The position numbers and the translations under genes were made by a program. Below are positions 18,780-26,513 of a stretch of 64,000 nucleotides of DNA, piece by piece. Positions within the stretch are counted from its first letter, which is position 1; each line of letters begins with the position of its first letter. The notes under the pieces are model-generated. The model was not told the DNA's origin. It ran no database searches and worked only from the letters and a program-made list of their open reading frames with translations. The DNA is from Brackiella oedipodis DSM 13743 (GTDB lineage: Bacteria > Pseudomonadota > Gammaproteobacteria > Burkholderiales > Burkholderiaceae_B): positions 62,001-126,000 of the forward strand of contig NZ_JHZJ01000009.1 in assembly GCF_000621025.1 (NCBI RefSeq). The letters run 5' to 3'.

Positions 18780-19534
18780 AATTAGATCAATTTGAGACCA
18801 AACTAGGTTATCAATTTAGCAAACAAAGCCTTTTACAACGTGCGCTTACGCACCGTAGTTATGGTCACAAACACAATGAGCGTTTAGAGTTTTTAGGGGA
18901 TTCGATTCTTAACTTTACCGTGGCTATGTTGCTTTTTAAACAGCTCACAACGGTCGATGAAGGTGACTTGTCTCGAATTCGCTCTAGCTTAGTCAATCAA
19001 GGGACGCTCGCCAACCTGGCCAATCAACTGCAGATGAGTGAAGTCCTGCGCCTGGGTGAGGGTGAGCTCAAAAGTGGTGGCTTTAAACGTCCATCTATTT
19101 TGGCGGATGCGCTCGAGGCGGTCTTTGCAGCGATTTATCTCGATAGTGATATGGAACATGTCCAAAAGGTCATCAGCGACTTATATCAACCCCTGTTGGC
19201 TAATTTAGATGTCAAAACCGCAGGCAAAGACAGTAAAACCCTGTTGCAAGAGATCGTTCAAAGCCAGCATATGGCCTTGCCCCAATATGCCATCATTGAA
19301 ACTCGAGGCGAAGCCCATCACCAAGAGTTTATTGTGCAGTGTCGTTTACCACAATTTGACATTGTCACAGAGGCCAGCGGCTTGAGCAGGCGCCAGGCCG
19401 AGCAAGATGCCGCTAGCGCCGCCATTTCTAAAATTCAGGGCTTGCTGGCTGATCCCACCACTTCAAAAAAACATCGTAAAGTGAGCCAACTGAGTTTAGC
19501 CGTTGCCACCCGACAGGAGCCAAGCCATGACTGA
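18776..19534 (+). CDS. rnc: Ribonuclease III
   Basis: 252-residue double-strand-specific endoribonuclease that cuts rRNA precursors and structured mRNAs. The signature ERLEFLGDS spans residues 35-43, with the metal-binding Glu/Asp residues. A C-terminal double-stranded RNA-binding domain (about 152-220, DSKTLLQEIVQSQ...SGLSRRQAEQDAASAAI) is followed by a 30-residue tail longer than in E. coli. The gene overlaps lepB at its start and era at its end. In E. coli the rnc-era-recO message is cleaved by RNase III itself; whether that happens here is not shown. Confidence 0.97.
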   Translation: MKLDQFETKLGYQFSKQSLLQRALTHRSYGHKHNERLEFLGDSILNFTVAMLLFKQLTTVDEGDLSRIRSSLVNQGTLANLANQLQMSEVLRLGEGELKSGGFKRPSILADALEAVFAAIYLDSDMEHVQKVISDLYQPLLANLDVKTAGKDSKTLLQEIVQSQHMALPQYAIIETRGEAHHQEFIVQCRLPQFDIVTEASGLSRRQAEQDAASAAISKIQGLLADPTTSKKHRKVSQLSLAVATRQEPSHD

Positions 19535-20462
19535 ATCGCAGGATCAACAGTCCTCAGCCAGCTCAACAGATATGCAAGAACCGCACACTCGTTGCGGTTT
19601 TGTTGCAGTCGTAGGGCGCCCTAACGTCGGCAAATCTACCCTTACTAATGCCCTGGCAGGTAGCAAGGTGTCGATTGTCTCACGTAAGCACCAGACGACG
19701 CGACACCGTATTCATGCGGTGTTGACACAAGGTGATCATCAATTCGTCTTTGTCGATACGCCGGGTTTTCAGACCCGTCATCAAAGTACGCTCAATAGCA
19801 TGATGAATCGCGTGGTCACCCAGACCTTGGGCCAAGTGGATGTAATCTTACATTTGGTTGAAGCCAATAAATGGTCGGCTGGCGATGAGCAGATTTTGCC
19901 TTTGTTACCCGCTAACAGCAAATGCATTTTAGTGATTAGCAAAATTGATGAGGTCAAAGACAAAAATTCCTTATTTGCCTTTGTTCAAGGGATTGTCCAA
20001 AAATATCCATATGAGGCCGTCGTACCTATCAGTGCTCTCAAAGGCATTCAAACTGACGTATTGCTGTCGGAAATTGCCAAGTACTTACCGGCAAGTGAAT
20101 TTATGTTCGAAGCCGATGCCTTGACCGACAGACCGGTGCGCTTTTTGGCTGCAGAATTAATCCGTGAAAAAATCTTCCGATTGGTGGGAGATGAATTACC
20201 TTATGCCTGCACCGTGGTCATAGAAAAGTGGCAGCAACTAGATCAGGGCGTGCACATCAATGCCTGCGTCATCGTCGAAAAAGAGGGCCACCGACCCATC
20301 CTATTAGGCGCCGGGGGTCAACACATGAAACGAATTGCCACAGAAGCCCGCCAAGACATCAAAGAACTGCTGGATCAGCCCGTATTTTTAGAAATTTATA
20401 TCAAGGTCCGCAAAGGCTGGGCTGACAAAGTCTCATTGCTCAAAGAATTGGGCTATGAATAA
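19527..20462 (+). CDS. era: GTPase Era
   Basis: 311-residue essential GTPase that binds the 3' end of 16S rRNA during small-subunit assembly. The P-loop GRPNVGKST, the switch DTPGF and a C-terminal KH domain (including VEKEGHRPILLGAGGQHMKRI and VKVRKGWAD) are present. The open frame begins at 19503, but ATG 19527 with CAGGAG eight bases upstream is the better start. It overlaps rnc by eight bases and recO by eight bases, so the four genes lepB-rnc-era-recO form one tightly packed unit. Confidence 0.97.
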   Translation: MTESQDQQSSASSTDMQEPHTRCGFVAVVGRPNVGKSTLTNALAGSKVSIVSRKHQTTRHRIHAVLTQGDHQFVFVDTPGFQTRHQSTLNSMMNRVVTQTLGQVDVILHLVEANKWSAGDEQILPLLPANSKCILVISKIDEVKDKNSLFAFVQGIVQKYPYEAVVPISALKGIQTDVLLSEIAKYLPASEFMFEADALTDRPVRFLAAELIREKIFRLVGDELPYACTVVIEKWQQLDQGVHINACVIVEKEGHRPILLGAGGQHMKRIATEARQDIKELLDQPVFLEIYIKVRKGWADKVSLLKELGYE

Positions 20463-21084
20463 GCCATTAGCGCCGTCACACCGCCACTTTCGGGTGAGTG
20501 AAGCGCCAGGTTATTTGCTGCATGCCATGGCTTGGAGTGAAACCTCGTTAATCACTCGCATTTTTACCAAGGATCATGGCTTGCAGACCATGGTTGCTAA
20601 GGGGGCGAAACGACCTTATTCGACGCTGCGACCTATTTTGTTGCATTTTCAACCCTTGTTATTGTCTTGGTCTGGCAAAAACGAAGTCAAAACCCTCACA
20701 AAGGCTGAACTTAACGGCATCTGCTTTCTTAAAGGCCGTTTACTCATGTCCGGTTGGTATATGAATGAGCTGCTGTTGCACTTTTTGGCTTTGGAGGATG
20801 CGCATCCGCGCCTGTATGAGGCGTATGAACTGAGTCTTCAAGCCTTGGCACAAGGGGAGGAGGCTGAAGCCAGTATACTAAGACGGTTTGAATGGATTTT
20901 GCTCGAAGTCTGTGGTTATGGTACAGAGCAAGCCATGCCGGACTTTAAAGATCCCCAGAAGACCGTGTATTGGCGCCAGCAGTTAAGACAACGCATCGAT
21001 CGCCAAATCGATAATAAGCCCATGCGCACACGGCAAGTGTTACAGTCTTTTCGGGATTTAGATATCCCTAAAATAAAATCATAA
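20455..21084 (+). CDS. recO: DNA repair protein RecO, short form
   Basis: 209 residues; RecO loads RecA onto SSB-coated single-stranded DNA in the RecFOR pathway. The N-terminal OB fold (about 12-85, LLHAMAWSETSLITRIFTKDHG...GAKRPYSTLRPILLHFQPL) is clear, and the helical region with YMNELLLHFLALEDAHPRLYEAYE matches the family. After LLEVCGYG (about 145) the usual cysteine-bearing segment of 30-50 residues is missing and the protein goes almost directly to the terminal MRTRQVLQSFRDL helix. The identity is secure from the era overlap and domain order; the shortened C-terminal half is unusual. Confidence 0.9.
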   Translation: MNKPLAPSHRHFRVSEAPGYLLHAMAWSETSLITRIFTKDHGLQTMVAKGAKRPYSTLRPILLHFQPLLLSWSGKNEVKTLTKAELNGICFLKGRLLMSGWYMNELLLHFLALEDAHPRLYEAYELSLQALAQGEEAEASILRRFEWILLEVCGYGTEQAMPDFKDPQKTVYWRQQLRQRIDRQIDNKPMRTRQVLQSFRDLDIPKIKS

Positions 21085-21093
21085 TCATTTACC

Positions 21094-21119
21094 AAGCCCT
21101 TGTGATTGCAAGGGTTTTT
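21094..21119 (+). terminator. Intrinsic terminator after recO
   Basis: CCCTTG (21097-21102) pairs with CAAGGG (21109-21114), followed by TTTTTC. It begins ten bases after the recO stop and closes the lepA-to-recO transcript. Confidence 0.8.
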
Positions 21120-21157
21120 CTTTGATTTATCAATTCTTTTGCTAAAATTACCTTTCT

Positions 21158-21342
21158 TCTTAAGGGAGTAGTTGTTCGGAAACGAAGCAATGGTCAACAT
21201 ATTTGCCTTCTGGCATGGTCATTGCGTCTGTTAGCGCATTGCAAGCAATGTGGGCAGATTAACGAGACTTAAGACATTAATCGCAGTGCAACGTGGGGCC
21301 TGTGGCTAATGTCTAAGTTTCGACCCACAGGTATTTTTTGTA
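21158..21342 (+). ncRNA. yybP-ykoY manganese riboswitch with expression platform
   Basis: The P1 stem TCTTAAG (21158-21164) pairs with CTTAAGA (21268-21274). Just inside are AGGGAGTAG on the 5' side and ACGAGAC on the 3' side, the conserved inner-loop sequences of the yybP-ykoY class. Two internal arms are visible (GCAATG 21187-21192 with CATTGC 21220-21225; ATTGC/GCAAT at about 21238-21248). Downstream, a 7-bp hairpin (21299-21305 with 21325-21331) followed by TATTTTTT ends just before the start codon. The 3' strand of P1 can alternatively pair with 21307-21317. The class senses Mn2+ and usually turns expression on. Confidence 0.85.
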
Positions 21343-21912
21343 ATGGATGCTTTATTTTCTTCAATAGGGGCCGTATTTCTGGCCGAAATTGGTGACAAGA
21401 CACAACTACTTGCTCTTTTTCTTTCACTGCGTTTTGCCCAAAAACACATGATTGTCTTGGGCATTTTCCTATCCTGTCTGATTAATCACCTCGTCTCTGC
21501 CTATTTAGGTGTGTGGCTTGCACAATGGCTGCATGGACCAACACTGACCTGGATTCTTGGTATTAGCTTTATTCTGATTGGGCTCTGGCTCTTAAAACCC
21601 GATAAGGCCGAACGTCCCGATGATAGTCAATTTCACAAATACGGCGTCTTATTGACCACGATTATCCTCTTCTTCTTGGCTGAATTGGGGGACAAAACAC
21701 AAATCGCTACTGTGATTTTAGCGGCCAAATTTCAGGTCGTGACCCCCGTGGTGCTGGGTACTACCATTGGTATGCTATTAGCGAACGCTCCTGTAGTTTA
21801 TTTAGGTGGCTGGTTAATGGGTAAGCTGCCCTTCAAGACGATACGAATAGTCGCTTGTATCCTATTCTTATTATTAGGCGTGTGCACGCTAAGTTCCTTG
21901 CTCTTCAGATAA
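21343..21912 (+). CDS. UPF0016/GDT1-family manganese exporter
   Basis: 189 residues, about six membrane helices in two repeated halves, each with the family motif E-x-G-D-K-(T/S): AEIGDKTQLLAL (about 15-26) and AELGDKTQIATV (about 112-123). Relatives (MneA in Vibrio, GDT1/TMEM165 in eukaryotes) export or move Mn2+/Ca2+ across membranes. The gene follows a yybP-ykoY riboswitch directly, which fits a manganese-efflux role. The ATG has no clear Shine-Dalgarno; the closest purine stretch (CAGG) lies inside the 3' arm of the riboswitch hairpin. Ends in a strong bidirectional terminator. Confidence 0.92.
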   Translation: MDALFSSIGAVFLAEIGDKTQLLALFLSLRFAQKHMIVLGIFLSCLINHLVSAYLGVWLAQWLHGPTLTWILGISFILIGLWLLKPDKAERPDDSQFHKYGVLLTTIILFFLAELGDKTQIATVILAAKFQVVTPVVLGTTIGMLLANAPVVYLGGWLMGKLPFKTIRIVACILFLLLGVCTLSSLLFR

Positions 21913-21926
21913 GCGAGGATTGGCCA

Positions 21927-21966
21927 CAAAAAAGCCCCCAAATGCGATGGCGTTTGGGGGCTTTTA
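21927..21966. terminator. Bidirectional terminator between convergent genes
   Basis: AAAAGCCCCCAAA pairs with TTTGGGGGCTTTT around a ten-base loop. A- and T-runs on both sides allow termination from either direction, serving both the manganese exporter (plus) and the Bax-inhibitor-like gene (minus). Confidence 0.92.
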
Positions 21967-21981
21967 GATTGTAGTGAGTGA

Positions 21982-22668
21982 TTAGTTGCGTGAAGACAAA
22001 CCAATAATATTAAGCAAGCTCACAAAAACATTATAAATATCAAGATATAAGGTTAAGGTCGCGCTAATGTAATTAGTCTCGCCACCACGCACCACGCGTT
22101 GCACATCGACCAAGATGAAAGCAGAGAAAATCACCATGGCCAAGACAGAGATGGTCAGTGAGAGGGCAGGTACTTGGAAGAAAATATTCGCAATGCCGGC
22201 CAGAATAATCACGACAACACCCAAGAACAAGGTCTTAGACCAGGTAGAGAAGTCTTTTTTGGCAGTACTGGCAATGGTTGCCATGGTGGCAAAAATAATC
22301 CCTGTGCCACCAAAGGCCATCATGATAATTTGTGGGCCGTCTCGTAGTTGTAAGATCACACTAAGAATTGGAGAGAGCATGGCTCCCATGAAGAAGGTGA
22401 ACAGGTACAACATAAAGACGCCCGTACTACTATGGCGATTACGTTCTACTAAATACATCAGACCGAAGGCACCAACAAAGAATAGCAGCGTAAAAATGCC
22501 TGGTCGCATGTGCATAAAGAATTGATAATGCATCGCGAGCATGGCACCCAATACAGTAGGCACCATGGAACTAGCGAGTAACCAATAGGTATTGCGTAGC
22601 ACACGATTCTGCGTGTTGCTGACACTGGAGGAGCGTTGCTCCTGGATTTGGTTAGGAAATTGATTCAT
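21982..22668 (-). CDS. Bax inhibitor-1/YccA family membrane protein
   Basis: 228 residues with about seven hydrophobic helices after a polar 20-residue N-terminus. Features of the BI-1 family are the early VLRNTYWLLASSMVPTVLGAML helix, the central MYLVERNRHSS region and the C-terminal LTLYLDIYNVFVSLLNIIG stretch that includes the conserved acidic residues. Proteobacterial YccA modulates the membrane protease FtsH; other family members act as pH-gated calcium leaks. Which role applies cannot be told. It has no operon partner and is followed by the shared terminator at 21927-21966. Confidence 0.9.
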   Translation of the reverse strand: MNQFPNQIQEQRSSSVSNTQNRVLRNTYWLLASSMVPTVLGAMLAMHYQFFMHMRPGIFTLLFFVGAFGLMYLVERNRHSSTGVFMLYLFTFFMGAMLSPILSVILQLRDGPQIIMMAFGGTGIIFATMATIASTAKKDFSTWSKTLFLGVVVIILAGIANIFFQVPALSLTISVLAMVIFSAFILVDVQRVVRGGETNYISATLTLYLDIYNVFVSLLNIIGLSSRN

Positions 22669-23022
22669 TTAGAGGCTCCAATTAAAGAGTCAAGTCATAA
22701 GAGTATCATGGACTAGACGATAGGCTTAATAGCGCTTAGTCAAGGATACGTGTATAAAACAATATAAAGATAGTTAGCGAAAGTTAGGCTATATTTACAC
22801 TTATATTACTACAAAATAAATAAACAATTAAATAATAAAAATCAACAATGGCCTGCTATTTTGAGTCATTTTGAAGTCAAAAGTTCCATCGTTATTAATC
22901 AACCCGGGGCTCGTTATGCAAAGTTAAGCGTTGCTCAAGCACTCATGCCCAATCCTTAGAAGACTTCTGTAGACTCAGGTAAGAAGACTCACGTAAAGGC
23001 TACCTCTGGCATGTACTATGCA
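22669..23022. other. 354-base gap without a supported gene
   Basis: Contains the AT-rich upstream region of the Bax-inhibitor-like gene (about 22669-22860) and, nearer 23022, short repeats built on AGAAGACT/GACTC (22956-22993). An open plus-strand frame ending at TAG 22957-22959 reads protein-like (…IVINQPGARYAKLSVAQALM…) but has no start codon with a ribosome-binding site. I see no clear terminator for the minus-strand gene ending at 23023. Confidence 0.5.
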
Positions 23023-23385
23023 CTACAAACCATGCTTGCTGAGCTCTCTGTCGATTCTAGTGCTGATGCGCTGACGGGCGAATTCCAACTCTTCATCGAT
23101 AATTTCATCGACAGTGGCCTTAAGACTTGAAGACTTGGCAGCATACTCATAGGCAGGCGGCTCAGTGCTTGATGGTCTGGAGACCGGGTTGTGATAGGTC
23201 GCCCCAGGAGTTTGTAATGGTACCGCAGCAGCTGGGGTATCTGGATGCTGCGTACCAAGCACAGGATAATCCTCTTGTGCAACGTCCTCAGGGTCGGGCC
23301 CTGCTGGACGCAGTACTGGTAAATCGTCATCCTCAAAGCGCTCATGTTGCGGGGCATTGGGACGTTTACGGAACAAAATACTCAT
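23023..23385 (-). CDS. Conserved disordered protein downstream of holC (DUF2486-like)
   Basis: 120 residues, acidic and proline-rich in the first two thirds (DDDLPVLRPAGPDPED; DYPVLGTQHPDTPAA), ending in a predicted amphipathic helix (about 88-118, LKATVDEIIDEELEFARQRI). The PVL repeats and the C-terminal helix recall the DUF2486 family found after holC in Burkholderiales; this assignment is from memory and tentative. ATG 23385 has AAGGAG eleven bases upstream, placed over the end of holC. The function is unknown; position suggests co-expression with the polymerase chi subunit. Confidence 0.65.
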   Translation of the reverse strand: MSILFRKRPNAPQHERFEDDDLPVLRPAGPDPEDVAQEDYPVLGTQHPDTPAAAVPLQTPGATYHNPVSRPSSTEPPAYEYAAKSSSLKATVDEIIDEELEFARQRISTRIDRELSKHGL

Positions 23386-23392
23386 TAGTGAT

Positions 23393-23830
23393 TTACTCCT
23401 TAAGCAATCTGGAATGCAGCTCAACGCCTTGAGCTTTATAGTGGCGCCAGCGTTCTCGAGCTAATTCAAGATCTTTTTGGTGCGTTGACACCACCTCCAA
23501 GATACGAGGGTAGTTTTTGTAATTGGGCGGACACTCTACGTCCAGATTGAGTAACCAAAACTTTTTGTCAGTGCCTGTAGGAGGCAGTGGCAATTGCGGA
23601 CAAATAACGACATCAAGCGGCTTAGCTGGCATCGTATCTAAGACAAACTCATGCGCGATAAAGGCCGTGTCCTGTACGGCCCATAAGGCTTTACTAAAAG
23701 CCAGATTGCGTTTTTCATCGGCGCAGTAAACAAACACCTGCTCCTGACGTTGGTACAAGGTTTGGACGATTTGAGCCGCCTTGACGAGACGATTTTGGGC
23801 GCCAAAGGCAAAATCCACCCTAACGTTCAT
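23393..23830 (-). CDS. holC: DNA polymerase III subunit chi (HolC)
   Basis: 145 residues. Chi bridges the clamp-loader complex (through psi) and SSB on lagging-strand DNA. The start MNVRVDFAFGAQNRLVKAAQ and the core RQEQVFVYCADEKRNLAFSKALW fit the family (usual opening: VDFY..d....yaCRLaeKA), as does the LNLDVECPPNYKNYPRILEVV segment. The longer open frame to 24007 lies inside pepA and is not used; ATG 23830 overlaps the pepA stop by eleven bases, giving the widespread pepA-holC pair. Confidence 0.92.
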   Translation of the reverse strand: MNVRVDFAFGAQNRLVKAAQIVQTLYQRQEQVFVYCADEKRNLAFSKALWAVQDTAFIAHEFVLDTMPAKPLDVVICPQLPLPPTGTDKKFWLLNLDVECPPNYKNYPRILEVVSTHQKDLELARERWRHYKAQGVELHSRLLKE

Positions 23831-25325
23831 CTTGGACGCGATTGAGTAAGTATTGCGCGAGCAAAGGTACAGGACGGCCAATCGCGCCCTTGTCTTCACC
23901 ATTTTTGTTCCATGCTGTGCCGGCAATATCCAAATGAGCCCATGGGTAATTTTTGGCAAAACGCGATAAGAAGCAAGCCGCCGTGACCGAACCCGCTTCA
24001 CGACCACCGATATTAGCCATATCGGCGTAGTGGCTTTTCAGTTGTTCTTGGTAGGCGTCATCTAAAGGCATTGGCCAAGCTTTGTCTTGAGCTTCTTGGC
24101 CGGCGTTTTGGAGAGATCTGAGTAGGGCTTCGTTATTACTATAAAGTCCCGTATTGACTGAGCCCAGGGCAATAACGCAAGCGCCCGTCAGCGTCGCCAT
24201 ATCAATCACAGCCGCTGGTTTGAAACGTTCAGCATAGGTGAGGGCATCACACAGTACTAAACGGCCCTCAGCATCAGTGTTGAGCACTTCGATGGTTTGA
24301 CCAGACATACTGGTAATGACATCACCCGGCTTAGTGGCTTTGCCACTTGGCATATTTTCGGTGGCGGCCACTATACCGATGACATCTTGGCTGTATTGAG
24401 CCTCAGCTAGAAAGCGCATCACGCCAAAGACCGTAGCTGCGCCACACATATCCCATTTCATTTCGTCCATGCCCAAACCTGGTTTCAGAGAGATACCGCC
24501 GCTATCGAAAGTCACGCCTTTGCCGACGAGGACGACGGGCGCTTGTTGACTGTCTTTTTTGGTGCCTTGATATTTCATGACAATAAAACGTGGCGGTTGC
24601 TCGGTGCCCGCCGCAACCGCAAGAAAGGCACCCATTTTGAGACTTTCGATTTGTTTTCTTTCGAGAATCTCGACCTTGATAGATTTAAATTCTTTGGCGA
24701 GGCTCTTGGCTTGATCTGCTAAATAAGTAGGCGTACAAATATTGGCCGGTAGGTTTCCTAAATGGCGTGTTAATTTCATGCCTGCAGCAATCGCTCGACC
24801 TTCTGCTAAGCCGTCTTGTGCAGCTGTTGTATGGTTTTTGGCGATACTGAAGGTGACGGTTTGTAAATGCACACTAGGTGCTGGGCGTTGCGTGATGGTC
24901 GTGTGATAAAAATAGCTGGCGTTGTGTAAGGCGCGAGCCGCAAGACGGGCTTTGTGGTGTACTCCTAAGCCATCACAATCGACCTCCAAGAGGGTATTAG
25001 TGGCTTGCTCAATAGAAAGCTCATTTAGGATAGAAAAAAGTTGGCGATGTATTTTTAGTAAGGCGTTCGCGTTATAATCGTCTTTCTTACCTAAACCCAT
25101 TAAAATAACACGCTGCGCGGCAACGCCTTCTAGATTGCGCAAAATTAAATACTTAGCGAGGCTGGCTTTAAATTCTTTTTTTAGGAGCTCAGCAATCACG
25201 TTGTGTGATGCAAGATCAAGAACAGAGGCCGCTTCTGTCAGGCTCCCATCTTCAAAGACGCCAATAATCAGCGCAGGAGTTTTTAGTTGTTGATAAGCTT
25301 GCGTTGTTTGTGTCTGAAATTGCAT
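23820..25325 (-). CDS. pepA: Leucyl aminopeptidase (M17, PepA)
   Basis: 501-residue two-zinc cytosolic exopeptidase that removes N-terminal residues; E. coli PepA also binds DNA in Xer recombination and carAB control. The C-terminal catalytic domain has the signature NTDAEGRLVL with zinc ligands, plus VGKGVTFDSGGISLKPG and the DMCGAA motif. The variable N-terminal domain (about 1-165) is normal in size. Divergent from lptF with a 57-base shared promoter region, and coupled to holC downstream. The pepA/lptF divergence is common in proteobacteria. Confidence 0.96.
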   Translation of the reverse strand: MQFQTQTTQAYQQLKTPALIIGVFEDGSLTEAASVLDLASHNVIAELLKKEFKASLAKYLILRNLEGVAAQRVILMGLGKKDDYNANALLKIHRQLFSILNELSIEQATNTLLEVDCDGLGVHHKARLAARALHNASYFYHTTITQRPAPSVHLQTVTFSIAKNHTTAAQDGLAEGRAIAAGMKLTRHLGNLPANICTPTYLADQAKSLAKEFKSIKVEILERKQIESLKMGAFLAVAAGTEQPPRFIVMKYQGTKKDSQQAPVVLVGKGVTFDSGGISLKPGLGMDEMKWDMCGAATVFGVMRFLAEAQYSQDVIGIVAATENMPSGKATKPGDVITSMSGQTIEVLNTDAEGRLVLCDALTYAERFKPAAVIDMATLTGACVIALGSVNTGLYSNNEALLRSLQNAGQEAQDKAWPMPLDDAYQEQLKSHYADMANIGGREAGSVTAACFLSRFAKNYPWAHLDIAGTAWNKNGEDKGAIGRPVPLLAQYLLNRVQDER

Positions 25326-25382
25326 TTTTGTCCCTGTAATTGTTTAAACTATAAACCAGTATTTTAGCCTTTATAAATCCCT

Positions 25383-26489
25383 ATGTCGCTTTTTAAACGT
25401 TCCATCACCGCCGAAATCTGCAGTCATGGCGGTGTCGTATTCTCTACCTTAATCGTTGTTTGGTTAAGTGTTTTATTGGTACGTTTATTAGGCGAAGCGG
25501 TTCAAGGTACGATTGGCACCGATATTGTCTTAGGCATTGCGGCCCTATCGACGATTACGGCCTTGCCGACGATTCTAACCGTCGCCTTGTTTATTGCGGT
25601 ATTGGTGACTATCTCTCGTAATTACCGCGAATCCGAAATGGTAGTGTGGTTTTCGAGCGGACAATCCATTCTAAACTGGCTCACACCGATAAGTATCGTG
25701 GCTATTCCCACGACTGTTGTGATCGCCTTTCTCTCAATTCAAGGCTCACCTTGGGCTTATAGCCAAATCGAGGAATATCGTCAGCGCTTTGAGCAGCGCT
25801 CAGATTTTTCGAAAGTGGCACAAGGACAATTTCTCGAAACCGGTGGGGGCTCGCGGGTCATTTTTATTGAGTCCTCCGATAACAAAGAATACCCAATGGG
25901 TCGCGTCTTTGCGACTGCCGTCGAAAAAGGGTGGGAGACCATTATTACGGCAAAATACGCACGCTTTAGGACCAATAATGATAACGAGAAATTCGTCGAT
26001 TTAGGCCCCGGCAATCGGTATGACAACGAAATTGGCACGGCTCGCTTTCGCATTGCTAAATTTGATAACTATACGCTTCGCATAGAAAGTCACAAGGACG
26101 TCAGTGACGATAAAATTCACGAGCTCATCCAAAGTAAACTCAAGGCCAGACAATTTGGCAAGCTCCTAAGCGATGATAATCCAAAGAGCGATGCCCAAAT
26201 TATGTGGCGTTTGTCATTGCCACTGGCGGCTCTCAACTTAGCCTTATTGGCGATTCCATTGGGCGCTGTTAATCCCCGACTAGGGCGTTCTCTGAACCTG
26301 GTGATCGCTGGTCTGATCGCTTTGTTCTATATGAATTTAATCAATTTGGTTCGAGGTTGGATTGCTAACGATCAATTGAATTTTATGGTGGGGACGATAA
26401 CTCTAAATGCACTGGCTTCGATTTTGTGCGTATACTTATTCTGGCGCGCTTTGCATGTCAAAAAACCTCGTGCACCCCGTGCCACTTAG
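25383..26489 (+). CDS. lptF: LPS export permease LptF
   Basis: 368-residue inner-membrane half of the LptB2FG ABC transporter that extracts lipopolysaccharide for transport to the outer membrane. Three N-terminal helices (about 14-120), a periplasmic beta-jellyroll domain (about 125-270, including GSRVIFIESSDNKEYPMGRVF) and three C-terminal helices (about 275-360) match the family. Its position opposite pepA is the usual one. The partner gene lptG, which normally follows directly, is absent; a cysB-like gene starts 24 bases later instead. Confidence 0.94.
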   Translation: MSLFKRSITAEICSHGGVVFSTLIVVWLSVLLVRLLGEAVQGTIGTDIVLGIAALSTITALPTILTVALFIAVLVTISRNYRESEMVVWFSSGQSILNWLTPISIVAIPTTVVIAFLSIQGSPWAYSQIEEYRQRFEQRSDFSKVAQGQFLETGGGSRVIFIESSDNKEYPMGRVFATAVEKGWETIITAKYARFRTNNDNEKFVDLGPGNRYDNEIGTARFRIAKFDNYTLRIESHKDVSDDKIHELIQSKLKARQFGKLLSDDNPKSDAQIMWRLSLPLAALNLALLAIPLGAVNPRLGRSLNLVIAGLIALFYMNLINLVRGWIANDQLNFMVGTITLNALASILCVYLFWRALHVKKPRAPRAT

Positions 26490-26513
26490 TGCTTATTACA
26501 ACGGTAGAAATGC

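Noticed and set aside
22840-22959. Open plus-strand frame ending at 22959 with a protein-like end (…QPGARYAKLSVAQALM…)
   Set aside because: No usable start codon or ribosome-binding site, and the upstream half is AT-rich non-coding sequence. It could be a gene remnant but a chance open frame is as likely.
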